Assembly (NCBI GenBank): GCA_030049955.1
Contig: JASIJX010000196.1
Coordinates: 1-13,242 of the forward strand
DNA: 13,242 bases
Reading direction: 5' to 3'
Origin: Acidobacteriaceae bacterium
GTDB taxonomy: Bacteria > Acidobacteriota > Terriglobia > Terriglobales > Acidobacteriaceae
Part shown: positions 6,504 to 13,242 of the stretch, in pieces
How the letters are laid out: each line of letters starts with the position of its first letter
Numbering within the stretch: the first letter of the stretch is position 1
Position numbers and translations under genes: made by a program
Notes under the pieces: generated by a model
The model's database searches: none
What the model saw: only the letters and a program-made list of their open reading frames with translations
What the model was told of the DNA's origin: nothing

Positions 6504-8207
6504 GTGGACACAAACAGGCGTATTGCAAGATTTTCGGGTAGCTGGCAGGAACTGCTTCACAAGAAATGGGTGAAGATCGCCGGCTTAGTCGTCATTCTTT
6601 TTCTGCTGGTAGTCGTCATCGTCCCACTCTTCGTCGACGCCGACATCTTCCGACCTACAATCGAGCAAAAAATCTCGGCTGCGATCGGGCGGCCTGTGAC
6701 GATGGGCCACCTGAGCTTTTCGCTTCTTTCCGGCAGCCTGGTTGCAGACAACGTGGCCATCGCCGACGATCCCGCCTTCAGCTCAGCGCCGTTCTTCCAA
6801 ACCAAATCACTGCACATCGGCGTCGGCACAGCCGCGCTCCTCTTCACGCGACAGTTGCACATCTCGAGCTTCACCGCCGAGGCGCCACAGATTCAGTTGA
6901 TCCAGAAACCTGACGGTACCTGGAACTACGCGAGCCTCGGCGGCAAATCGAGCAGTGCCTCGCCCTCGGGCGCTGATCCTGATGTTTCGATTGGCGAGCT
7001 GAATATCAAGAATGGCAGCGTCGATGTTTCGAGAATCCCTGCGAACGCCAAACCGTTTGTGTACGATCACGTGAATGTGACGGTGAAGGACCTTTCCCTT
7101 ACCACTCCCATGCCGTTTGAACTGACAGCCGATCTGCCCGCCAGTGGCACGGTGACGCTGAACGGCACGGCTGGTCCTGTTGGGCAGCCGAATGCCATGA
7201 ACACACCGCTGCACGCAACCATCGAGGTGAAACATTTCGATCTTGTGGCTGCCGGCGTCGTTGCGCCCTCCGATGGAATCTCGACAATAGCCGACCTTGA
7301 CGCAAAGATCGACTCCGACGGCAAGACCATGACGACAACGGGCAAGCTGACCGCGGCCAACCTCAAGCTCTCGCGCAACGGCTCACCCGCGCCGCAGCCG
7401 GTAGACGCAGATTTGTCGATGAATGGCAACATCGGCGCGCTGAACGGCCAGATCACAGACCTTGCCATCCACACCGGCAACGTGGCTGCGCACATCAACG
7501 GCGCCTATCAGATGACCGGGAACAGCGTCACGCTCAACCTGCATCTCGCCGCGCCCGGCCTGCCGGTCGATGACCTCGAGCAGTTGCTGCCGGCGGTTGG
7601 CATCCGGCTGCCCAGCGGGTCATCTCTGCACGGCGGCACGCTGACTGCGAATCTGGACATTACCGGAACGCCCGCAGCGCTGCGCATCACCGGTCCGGTT
7701 GAGATCGACAACACGCGCCTGGCCGGCTTCGCGCTGCCTTCGAAAATGGAAGGGTTGGCCGGATCGGCCGCGACAAAATCTGCGAGCTCGAGCGCCGGGA
7801 ACGCCACCGACATTCGCAAGTTCACTACGAACGTCGTCTCCACGCCGCAATCCACCCAGCTGAGTCAGATCTACTGCGATGTGCCTTCTCTGGGCACAGC
7901 CACGGGCGACGGTACCGTGGCCGCGTCCGGTGCGCTCGACTTCAAGCTCTCAGCCAAACTGAACACGAGCAGCGGAGTTGGCGGAGCCGTAAACACTGCA
8001 ATGAGCAGCATGGGCGGCATCGCCGGCAACTTCCTGCACAGCGCAGCAACGAATGGCATCCCCATCTCGGTCACTGGAACTACGGCGAGCCCATCCATCC
8101 ACGTCAATATGGGATCAATGTTGAAGGACACCAGCGGCACAAGCAAGAGCTCCAGCGCCACCAAGAGCGGCGTTCTTGGCGCAGCGCAGGGGCTGCTCCA
8201 TCATTGA
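6504..8207 (+). CDS. AsmA-family membrane-anchored protein
   Basis: AsmA-like proteins are anchored in the inner membrane and extend a long beta-rich groove into the periplasm; family members such as TamB, YdbH and YhdP move phospholipids toward the outer membrane. This 567-residue product has a short cytoplasmic N-terminus, one membrane helix at about residues 24-43, and the AsmA signature region (RPTIEQKISAAIGRPVTMG, then LHISSFTAEAPQIQLI and PDGTWNYASL). Long repetitive beta-strand segments follow, with a Ser/Gly/Thr-rich tail. Most of the protein would be periplasmic. The GTG start is supported by GGAGGG four bases upstream. It follows a phospholipid acyltransferase gene in the same direction, which fits an envelope role, though 102 bases separate them. 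Which lipid, if any, it handles cannot be told. Confidence 0.85.
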   Translation: MDTNRRIARFSGSWQELLHKKWVKIAGLVVILFLLVVVIVPLFVDADIFRPTIEQKISAAIGRPVTMGHLSFSLLSGSLVADNVAIADDPAFSSAPFFQTKSLHIGVGTAALLFTRQLHISSFTAEAPQIQLIQKPDGTWNYASLGGKSSSASPSGADPDVSIGELNIKNGSVDVSRIPANAKPFVYDHVNVTVKDLSLTTPMPFELTADLPASGTVTLNGTAGPVGQPNAMNTPLHATIEVKHFDLVAAGVVAPSDGISTIADLDAKIDSDGKTMTTTGKLTAANLKLSRNGSPAPQPVDADLSMNGNIGALNGQITDLAIHTGNVAAHINGAYQMTGNSVTLNLHLAAPGLPVDDLEQLLPAVGIRLPSGSSLHGGTLTANLDITGTPAALRITGPVEIDNTRLAGFALPSKMEGLAGSAATKSASSSAGNATDIRKFTTNVVSTPQSTQLSQIYCDVPSLGTATGDGTVAASGALDFKLSAKLNTSSGVGGAVNTAMSSMGGIAGNFLHSAATNGIPISVTGTTASPSIHVNMGSMLKDTSGTSKSSSATKSGVLGAAQGLLHH

Positions 8208-8239
8208 CGCGGACCGCGTCTGGTCAGGTTCCAGTTCTA

Positions 8240-8245
8240 TATAAT
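8240..8245 (+). promoter_or_regulatory. Perfect -10 box before the epimerase gene
   Basis: TATAAT ends 11 bases before the ATG at 8257. No good -35 lies at normal spacing (TTGACG at 8204-8209 is 30 bases away). No Shine-Dalgarno sequence stands before the ATG. If used, the transcript would start almost at the start codon. Confidence 0.4.
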
Positions 8246-8256
8246 CAGTTTCACCC

Positions 8257-9300
8257 ATGTCTCATTACCTAGTAACAGGCGCCTCCGGCTTTTTCGGAGG
8301 AGTCCTCAAGCGCAGACTGCTGCGGGAAGGTCACACCGTTGTGAATGTGGACCTCGAGGCGGATGAGGATTCGCTTGAAGGGCTCACCAGTGTTTAAGGC
8401 GATCTTCGTGATCGCGCTCTCGTACATCGGATCTTCTCTGAACATCGCTTTGATGCCGTGTTCCACGTTGCTGCTCAGCTTGCGCATGGCATGAAGCTGG
8501 ATCACGATCTGTTGTGGTCGTCGAACGTAGATGCCACCCGGATTCTGGCAGAGGCGGCGCAGGCCGCTGGCGTGCGGCCGTTCGTATTTCTCTCCTCAAA
8601 TTGTTTGTGGGCGGCCAACCTCGGTCATCCCGTGCACGAAGAACGCGATGTTCCCGCGCCGGTGGAGCTTTATGGAAAATCGAAGCTGGCAGGGGAAGAA
8701 ATTCTGCAGCAATTTAAGAACGATCTAGACGTGGTGACGTTGCGCTGCCCCACGATTATGGACGCCGGTCGCCTTGGCCTTTTGGCGATCCTCTACGAAT
8801 TCATTGATGACCATAAGACGGTGTGGGTGGTTGGCAAGGGCGATAACCGATATCAGTTTATTTATGCTGACGATCTTGCAACCGCGTGCATTCAGGCTGC
8901 GGCGTATGGGAAATCGGATCTGCTTCACATCGGGTCGGACGATGTGAAATCTATGCGGGAAGTCTACGAGGCAGTGATCCGCGCATCGAGAAGCCGATCG
9001 GTGGTGCGGTCGTTACCGAAAGGCCCGACTATCGCCGCCATGATGCTCGCACATAAGCTGCACGTATCGCCCCTCGGGCCCTATCACTACAAAATGATTG
9101 CGGAGAGCTTTACATTCGACACAACGCGCATTAAGGAACGTTTGGGTTGGCAACCTACGTTGACGAATGAAGAGATGCTATTGAAGGCTTACAACTACTA
9201 CTCGGCAAATCGAGATGAAATTGCCTCGCGGAAGGAAGTTTCAGCTCACCGCAAGTCTGCTTCCATGGGGGTCATCCGGGTACTGAAATGGATTTCCTGA
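8257..9300 (+). pseudogene. NAD-dependent epimerase/dehydratase (extended SDR) interrupted by an in-frame TAA
   Basis: Read from the ATG at 8257, one frame runs to the stop ending at 9300, 347 codons, broken only by TAA at 8395-8397 (codon 47). Before the stop lies the dinucleotide-binding motif TGASGFFGG. After it, still in frame, come GDLRDRALV, FDAVFHVAAQ, LSSN (catalytic Ser region), YGKSK (catalytic Tyr and Lys), LRCPTIMDAGR, YQFIYADDLA and the epimerase tail ERLGWQP. The order and length are those of a whole extended SDR acting on a nucleotide sugar or related substrate. The sequence around the stop reads V-stop-GDLRD; CAA to TAA is a one-base change that would restore Gln. Likely a recent nonsense mutation or sequencing error; readthrough is less likely. 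A downstream start would lack the NAD-binding motif. Its codons look less GC-rich than its neighbours'. Confidence 0.85.
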
Positions 9301-9337
9301 AATCCGGCGACAGACAGCGCATTTGCTGGCTGGACGG

Positions 9338-9363
9338 CTATTTCACTGATCTATTTCACTGAT
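9338..9363. repeat. 13-bp perfect tandem duplication
   Basis: CTATTTCACTGAT occurs twice head to tail (9338-9350, 9351-9363) in the space between the convergent epimerase gene and the small membrane cassette. It looks like a local replication-slippage duplication. Confidence 0.8.
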
Positions 9364-9457
9364 CATCCATTACATGGTTGAGAAGCATATGGCCGAGCGC
9401 AACCTCCCGTTTGCACCTCAGCCAATCTTCAATGCAAGGCAAATCAGACAGGCGCGC

Positions 9458-9700
9458 CTAGGCCTTGAGAATCCTCGCCAGAAAGTATCCGGTGAGAAAG
9501 GCTCCGCCTGCGGCTGCGCCGTAAAAAGCGCCCGGTTTGGCGTGGACGCCATCTTTCACGCGGTTGCGCACGTCCATTTCCTCGTGCCAGCTTTGGCGCA
9601 GATTGGCGACGTGACGGCCCACGTTTTGCAACTGCTCTTCTGCCCGCTGTTCAAGTTCGCCAATGTCAGGCGCTCCAGCGCGCGCGTGTTTGCTCGCCAT
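9458..9700 (-). CDS. Small membrane-anchored protein, third gene of a YqjD/YqjE-like cassette
   Basis: I do not recognise a named family. The 80-residue product has a charged, probably helical N-terminal part (about residues 13-50, ELEQRAEEQLQNVGRHV) and one membrane segment at about 57-77, rich in Gly and Ala (YGAAAGGAFLTGYFLA). This architecture resembles the tail-anchored DUF883 proteins two genes upstream. The start is well supported by GGGAGG eight bases upstream. It overlaps the end of the preceding holin-X-like gene by 35 bases in another frame, so the two are probably translationally coupled. In E. coli the equivalent slot holds yqjK, but I see no sequence similarity to it. Confidence 0.75.
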   Translation of the reverse strand: MASKHARAGAPDIGELEQRAEEQLQNVGRHVANLRQSWHEEMDVRNRVKDGVHAKPGAFYGAAAGGAFLTGYFLARILKA

Positions 9701-10106
9701 ATTGCTGACCTCCCTTGCGCAGAAATGCCTGGTCGCGCTGCAGCACGCGCAGCGTCCGCTTGGGTGCCAGGTTCGCGGCTTTCAACCTCGCCTTGCCGAT
9801 CACGGCAAGCGCAGCGGCCAGCAGCACGCCGAATCCGCCGATCGCCAGGAAACCCCAGACGAGCCCCATCTGGTTGGTGATGGCGCCCAACCCGGCTGCA
9901 ACGGCAAGCGCGGCGCAAAAGCTAAGCAGCAACAAGCCCAGCATCGCCAGCACGACTGCGGCTCCCAGCAGGATTGCTCCACGCTGGGCTCTCTTCACGC
10001 CGGAATTCAGCTCGGCGCGCAGAATTCCCACGCGTGTTTCGATAAAGCCCTTGAGATCGTTGCGCAACTCGTCGATGCTTTGTGCGAGATGTTTCTCTTG
10101 TTCCAT
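9666..10106 (-). CDS. Holin-X / YqjE-like membrane protein (Phage_holin_3_6 family)
   Basis: The 146-residue product begins with an amphipathic helix (LAQSIDELRNDLKGFIETRV), has two strongly hydrophobic segments at about residues 43-75 and 82-104, and ends with a basic tail containing LAPKRTLRVLQRDQAFLR. This layout matches the putative Actinobacterial Holin-X / Phage_holin_3_6 family, which includes E. coli YqjE. The family name notwithstanding, no lysis function is established for the chromosomal members and nothing phage-like lies nearby. The ATG lies one base after the stop of the upstream DUF883-like gene, with GGAGG inside that gene, a clear coupled pair. An inner-membrane role linked to stress or stationary phase is plausible by analogy with YqjD only. 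Confidence 0.78.
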   Translation of the reverse strand: MEQEKHLAQSIDELRNDLKGFIETRVGILRAELNSGVKRAQRGAILLGAAVVLAMLGLLLLSFCAALAVAAGLGAITNQMGLVWGFLAIGGFGVLLAAALAVIGKARLKAANLAPKRTLRVLQRDQAFLRKGGQQYGEQTRARWSA

Positions 10107-10107
10107 A

Positions 10108-10440
10108 TCAGCGCCTCCGCAGTCCGAGCACCAGCCCCAGCGCGAAGCCGACCGCAGCGATCACTCCAAGCACGTGCAGTGGCCGGTGCTGGTGGTAGTG
10201 ACGGGCACGAGCCTTCACGTAATCGGCATTGTTGCTCAGCTCGCGCGCCAGGTTGTGGCTGGCATCCTGCACAGGCTGCTTGACGCGTTTTCTCATTTCT
10301 TCCCAGCGCGCCCGCCACTGCTGTACCCTCTCTTGTTGCGGTCTGACAACGTGCATCTCCACAACCCCGCTGCTTGAGACCGGCTCGGGCCCGACCGGGC
10401 GCAATGGATCCAGCGGATTGCCCCGGGCTGAAACTGCCAT
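10108..10440 (-). CDS. DUF883/YqjD-ElaB-like tail-anchored protein
   Basis: The 110-residue product has a Pro-rich N-terminus and a charged helical middle (about residues 35-83, with many Arg, Gln and Glu). A C-terminal membrane segment at about 88-107, VLGVIAAVGFALGLVLG, ends in Arg-Arg-Arg. That Gly-patterned anchor with terminal arginines is the hallmark of YqjD/ElaB proteins, which in E. coli sit in the inner membrane, bind ribosomes and appear in stationary phase. The start at 10440 has an AAGGGGGAG ribosome site; a longer frame to 10632 lacks support and runs into the divergent promoter region. It is the first gene of a three-gene minus-strand operon. Confidence 0.75.
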   Translation of the reverse strand: MAVSARGNPLDPLRPVGPEPVSSSGVVEMHVVRPQQERVQQWRARWEEMRKRVKQPVQDASHNLARELSNNADYVKARARHYHQHRPLHVLGVIAAVGFALGLVLGLRRR

Positions 10441-10582
10441 GACGCTCCCCCTTGCTGAACGTGGGATGTGGGCCTGTTGAGGGCTGTTGGCCGTCCTGGT
10501 GATAGGCCTGTTGGCATAGACAAATCCGCGCACAGCGTTACCCAATATTTGATTGCGCGCAACGATTAAACTGGAACCTTCT
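10441..10582. promoter_or_regulatory. Divergent promoter region between membrane cassette and peptidase C26 gene
   Basis: This 142-base space must serve both directions. Toward the plus strand, TAAACT at 10567-10572 is a -10-like box ending 10 bases before the C26 ATG; a -35 at standard spacing is not clear (TTGATT at 10549-10554 is only 12 bases away). A TTGCGCGCAA palindrome covers 10553-10562. GGCCTGTTG occurs twice at about 10471 and 10505. No obvious minus-strand promoter could be chosen. Confidence 0.4.
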
Positions 10583-11341
10583 ATGATCCGCATCGCCATT
10601 CCGCAGCCCACCAGCAGCGACACCGAGTACAACGGCCGCGCGCTGCCACCATATATTGAGGCGCTGAACGCCGCGGGCGCCGAGCCGGTGGTGCTTTCTC
10701 TGTCGCTCGCGCATTCCGTCTCAGATCCGCGCGAAAAAGTGGCCTCGCTGCTAGCTGATATCGATGGAATTCTGCTTCCCGGCAGCCGCTATGACGTGGA
10801 CCCCGCGCTTTACGGCGAGGCGCGGATTCCCGAGTGCGGAGAGTCTGATTCCGCACGCCATGCAGTGGATAAACTGCTGCTCGAAGCGGCCTTCCGCGAC
10901 CGCAAGCCGGTGCTGGCCATCTGCCATGGCCTGCAGACTCTCAACGTATGGCGTAAAGGAACGCTGGTGCAGGACCTGAAAACTCCCGTGAATCATCGTC
11001 CCGGGCGCGATGTAATCCAGGCGCATCCGGTGGAGCTGGCCGAGGGATCGCGTTTGTCGCGCATTCTCCCGGGCGGCGAAGCGCCGGAGCCGCAGGTGAA
11101 TTCGAGCCACCATCAGGCGGTTCGCAAAACGGGCCGCGGGCTGCGCGTCATCGCCGTTTCGCCGGCGGATGGCGTCATTGAAGCTGTCGAGCTCGACGCA
11201 GCGGATCATTTTGTCGTGGGCGTGCAATGGCACCCGGAGCGCACCTTCGCGCAGAGCCCATTTTCCCGCGCCATCTTTGCCGAGTTTGTGACGGCCGCGG
11301 ACTCCCGTCTGCATTCCTCTGCCCAATCGGACCGCCAATGA
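10583..11341 (+). CDS. Gamma-glutamyl-gamma-aminobutyrate hydrolase-like protein (peptidase C26, class-I glutamine amidotransferase fold)
   Basis: Peptidase C26 enzymes such as PuuD cleave gamma-glutamyl amide bonds. The 252-residue product starts MIRIAIPQP and has DGILLPGSRYDVDPALYG, the nucleophile elbow AICHGLQ with Cys114, NSSHHQAV, and the catalytic VQWHPE with His217 and Glu219. The triad is complete. The elbow has His after the Cys where PuuD has Arg, so the substrate may differ from gamma-glutamyl-GABA. The ATG at 10583 is preferred over an upstream in-frame start at 10553 because the family begins at the first beta strand. It overlaps rsmG by ATGA, so both are probably one transcript. 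No putrescine-pathway genes are near. Confidence 0.88.
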   Translation: MIRIAIPQPTSSDTEYNGRALPPYIEALNAAGAEPVVLSLSLAHSVSDPREKVASLLADIDGILLPGSRYDVDPALYGEARIPECGESDSARHAVDKLLLEAAFRDRKPVLAICHGLQTLNVWRKGTLVQDLKTPVNHRPGRDVIQAHPVELAEGSRLSRILPGGEAPEPQVNSSHHQAVRKTGRGLRVIAVSPADGVIEAVELDAADHFVVGVQWHPERTFAQSPFSRAIFAEFVTAADSRLHSSAQSDRQ

Positions 11342-12048
11342 CCGTCTCGAAAATGGAAAAGCACCGGGAGCACAATTTTTCCGCCGCCGATGATCGAGCC
11401 GGTGATCGAGCCGCTGACCGAATTGGCGACCGCCTCAGCCGAATGCTGGCCCACGTGGGTCAGCCGCCGCTCGATCCGGAGCAGATAGTGCGCTTTGAGA
11501 GCCATCTTTCGCTAATTCTTCGCTGGAACACCAAGACCAATCTTACCGCAATACGAGACGAAGATGGAATTCTCTCGCGACACTTCCTTGAATCGATCGC
11601 CTGCGCCCACGCGCTTCCCAGCGGCCTGCATACACTTCTCGATTTCGGCTCAGGAGCGGGGTTTCCAGGCATACCGATCGCCATCATCCGCCCGGAGATC
11701 GCCGTGACGCTCGCCGAATCGCAAGGTAAGAAGGCTGCATTCCTGCGGGAAGCGGTGCGGACGCTTGGTCTTCCCGCAAAGGTTCACGCCGGCCGGGCCG
11801 AAATGCTTCGCACTATCTTCGATTGTGTGGTCCTCAGGGCTGTTGACAGGATGGAAACGGCTGTCGGCGCGGCGGCGCGGCTTACCGCTCCCTCAGGATG
11901 GTTGGTGTTGATGACGACGGTGGCTGACCAGGAGAAGCTGCGGACGGCTGCCGGAACAGAGTTCGTCTGGCGCGAGCCGGTAGAGCTGCCGGGCGCCGAG
12001 AGCCTGATTGTGCTTCTGGGCCAGCGGCGACAAGCTGTGGCATTCTGA
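11338..12048 (+). CDS. rsmG: 16S rRNA (guanine-527 N7)-methyltransferase RsmG (GidB)
   Basis: RsmG methylates N7 of G527 in 16S rRNA using S-adenosylmethionine. The 236-residue product carries the family core: LRWNTKTNLTAIRD, the SAM-binding loop LLDFGSGAGFPGIPIAI at about residues 100-116, AESQGKKAAFLREAVRTLGL, and FDCVVLRAVD. The start at 11338 forms an ATGA overlap with the upstream peptidase gene; an earlier in-frame start at 11227 lies inside that gene and adds 37 unconserved residues. The first 35 residues are a poorly conserved extension with a DRAGDRAADRIGDR repeat (GATCGAGCCG twice in the DNA). In many bacteria rsmG neighbours parA-parB near the origin; here those genes are absent but a parS-like site follows. 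Confidence 0.95.
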   Translation: MTVSKMEKHREHNFSAADDRAGDRAADRIGDRLSRMLAHVGQPPLDPEQIVRFESHLSLILRWNTKTNLTAIRDEDGILSRHFLESIACAHALPSGLHTLLDFGSGAGFPGIPIAIIRPEIAVTLAESQGKKAAFLREAVRTLGLPAKVHAGRAEMLRTIFDCVVLRAVDRMETAVGAAARLTAPSGWLVLMTTVADQEKLRTAAGTEFVWREPVELPGAESLIVLLGQRRQAVAF

Positions 12049-12079
12049 GCGCCGGAGTCGAATCGGCACCGGAAGAGAT

Positions 12080-12095
12080 TGTTCCACGTGGAACA
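12080..12095. other. parS-type centromere site
   Basis: TGTTCCACGTGGAACA is a perfect 16-bp palindrome. It differs from the canonical ParB site TGTTTCACGTGAAACA only by one symmetric substitution in each arm, a form known in several bacteria. It lies 31 bases after the rsmG stop in the gap between two convergent genes, where it cannot be coding. ParB loading here would mark the origin-proximal domain for segregation. Confidence 0.85.
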
Positions 12096-12125
12096 GCGCG
12101 CAGATGGTAGCCCGACTTGGACCTG

Positions 12126-13242
12126 TTAACTGATCTGGACCAGCACCGCGCTCAGAGCGGGCACATAGCAGCTGACCTGCGATCCGTTCGCTTCAAGCGT
12201 GTACGGCGCGCCGGGCGAAAACGAGCCGTTGACCCCGACGTTCGCACCTTGGATCGTGACTCCTGAAGTTGCGCTCAGGCTGGGACCTGTTGCGCCTGGA
12301 GAAAGCTGTGTCAGCTCCAGCAGCGTGGCCGAGCTGGCGCCCTGCGGCAGGCTGATGGCCAATTGCAGGTTCTGCGTGCTGTCCTTATTTACGACAACGA
12401 GGTTCAGGGCACCCGTACCTGGCTTAACCGCGTAAGCCGTCACATTCAAGCTGCCGATCCCGGAAAGTTGCGTCGTTAAGAGCGTTCCCTGCCCAGCCAG
12501 TGTAAAGAAGAGAATCCCGTAAAACTCTGGCCGCGCTTCGACAACCGCGCCTCCAGAGTCCGCGATGGGCGTATATCCGTCGCCGTTGCCGCCTCCGTGA
12601 AAGTTCGTGCCCGAGCACCCGCCAAGTGCGCAGTCGAAGAGGAAGTCGATAATCCAGAGCGATGAGCAGTAGGCGTCGCTCACTCCGTCTGCGCCACCGT
12701 TGTAATAGGAATTGCACTCCGACATGCGAAACGGCACGCCGATGAGCTGTGCGCCGTCTTCGAGAGTCGAGAGATCACCGACCAGAGTGGGATCCGGCGT
12801 AACCAGATTGGCTGCCGTCGACGAGGAAGATTGACCGTTGCCCCGGTAATAGTGCTGGGTAAGCAGCGTAATGTTGCTCTTCGACGCCCACTCGCCAAAC
12901 GGTACGGTCCAGGAGGACTCGCTGCCGGCGGCAGCGGGGCCTGTGACGTTCACTCCCGGAGTTTGAGCCACGATAGCGGCGCGGAATTGGGCCCATAGAG
13001 ACTCAAATGTGGAGAGCGTCCATGACTCCCCTGAGTAATAGGTGCCTCCGTAAAGGTCCGGCTCGTTGCCTATCTCGATTCCAAGCAGCGAGGAGCCCAT
13101 CTGCGCGGCCACATAGGCGACCTCCTCGGCGGCGAGCGCGGGAGTGGTTGTTGCGGTGTAGGACCCGCTGCTGTAGGGATTAGGGCCGGCGCCCCCCAGA
13201 TTGATCCCGTAGAGGCACTGCCAGCCTGTGGCTTTCACGAAA
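12126..13242 (-). CDS. Secreted glycoside hydrolase, GH79-like (beta-glucuronidase/heparanase type), N-terminus outside window
   Basis: The C-terminal 370 or so residues are visible; the frame stays open to the window edge. EIGNEPDLYGG carries the acid/base Glu after Asn, the mark of clan GH-A enzymes. About 115 residues on, RMSECNSYYNGG supplies the likely nucleophile Glu. The last 130 residues (SGIGSLNVTAYAVKPGTGALNLVVVNKD onward) look like the beta-sandwich domain that closes GH79 enzymes. GH79 includes beta-glucuronidases and heparanase-like enzymes acting on glucuronic-acid polysaccharides; Acidobacterium capsulatum has a characterised member. Several cysteines and Ser/Gly/Asn-rich sequence fit an exported protein, but the signal peptide is not visible. 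GH30 or GH39 are less likely alternatives. It ends 31 bases from the parS site. Confidence 0.72.
   Translation of the reverse strand, partial: FVKATGWQCLYGINLGGAGPNPYSSGSYTATTTPALAAEEVAYVAAQMGSSLLGIEIGNEPDLYGGTYYSGESWTLSTFESLWAQFRAAIVAQTPGVNVTGPAAAGSESSWTVPFGEWASKSNITLLTQHYYRGNGQSSSSTAANLVTPDPTLVGDLSTLEDGAQLIGVPFRMSECNSYYNGGADGVSDAYCSSLWIIDFLFDCALGGCSGTNFHGGGNGDGYTPIADSGGAVVEARPEFYGILFFTLAGQGTLLTTQLSGIGSLNVTAYAVKPGTGALNLVVVNKDSTQNLQLAISLPQGASSATLLELTQLSPGATGPSLSATSGVTIQGANVGVNGSFSPGAPYTLEANGSQVSCYVPALSAVLVQIS

Noticed and set aside
7063..7078. Second parS site (CACGTGAA core inside the asmA-like gene)
   Set aside because: Only about 9 of 16 positions fit, one arm does not match at all, and it lies in coding sequence.
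8458..9300. Shorter intact epimerase starting at an internal GTG
   Set aside because: It would lack the glycine-rich NAD-binding motif and has no ribosome site; better read as the 3' part of the interrupted gene.
9666..10106. Prophage lysis gene, because of the holin family name
   Set aside because: No endolysin, integrase, structural phage genes or attachment sites in the window; the family is common on chromosomes as yqjE-like genes.
11450..11459. CCCACGTGGG palindrome in rsmG
   Set aside because: It lacks the GTT/AAC arms required of a parS site and is explained by the codons there.

Overview
The window looks like chromosomal DNA from a GC-rich, Gram-negative-type bacterium, most likely an acidobacterium (Terriglobia/Acidobacteriaceae). 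This is inference: it rests on overall protein character, the mix of housekeeping genes with a secreted family-79-type glycosidase (a family well known from Acidobacterium capsulatum), and a membrane-protein set including an AsmA-like protein. No rRNA or confident tRNA is present to settle it. I see no prophage, insertion sequence or CRISPR array.

Layout. At 1-467 is the 3' end of an aldehyde-dehydrogenase-fold protein whose last domain appears to lack the catalytic half, followed by a rho-independent terminator at about 574-612. On the minus strand are lepB (signal peptidase I, 804-1649) and dnaN (sliding clamp, 2332-3456), separated by 680 bases of non-coding DNA with several inverted repeats. 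Between dnaN and the divergent folC lies 786 bases without a gene. It carries an AT-rich stretch and a cluster of DnaA-box-like nonamers and is a candidate replication origin. The plus strand then has folC (4243-5598), a PlsC-type acyltransferase overlapping it by 4 bases, a large AsmA-like protein, and an NAD-dependent epimerase gene broken by one in-frame TAA codon. A minus-strand three-gene membrane cassette (9458-10440) resembles E. coli yqjD-yqjE. Divergent from it is a class-I glutamine-amidotransferase-like peptidase C26 gene, overlapping rsmG by ATGA. Right after rsmG is a perfect 16-bp palindrome, TGTTCCACGTGGAACA, a parS-type centromere site. The window ends inside a minus-strand secreted GH79-like glycosidase.

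How it fits together. dnaN, rsmG, a parS site and a DnaA-box cluster within about 10 kb point to an origin-proximal region: clamp loading, initiation and ParB-based segregation, beside folate, phospholipid and secretion genes. The strongest leads are the oriC candidate, the parS palindrome without adjacent parAB, and the epimerase gene interrupted only by one stop codon. I did not find convincing evidence of a wholly new multi-gene system; the least understood parts are the non-coding stretches around dnaN and the small membrane cassette.
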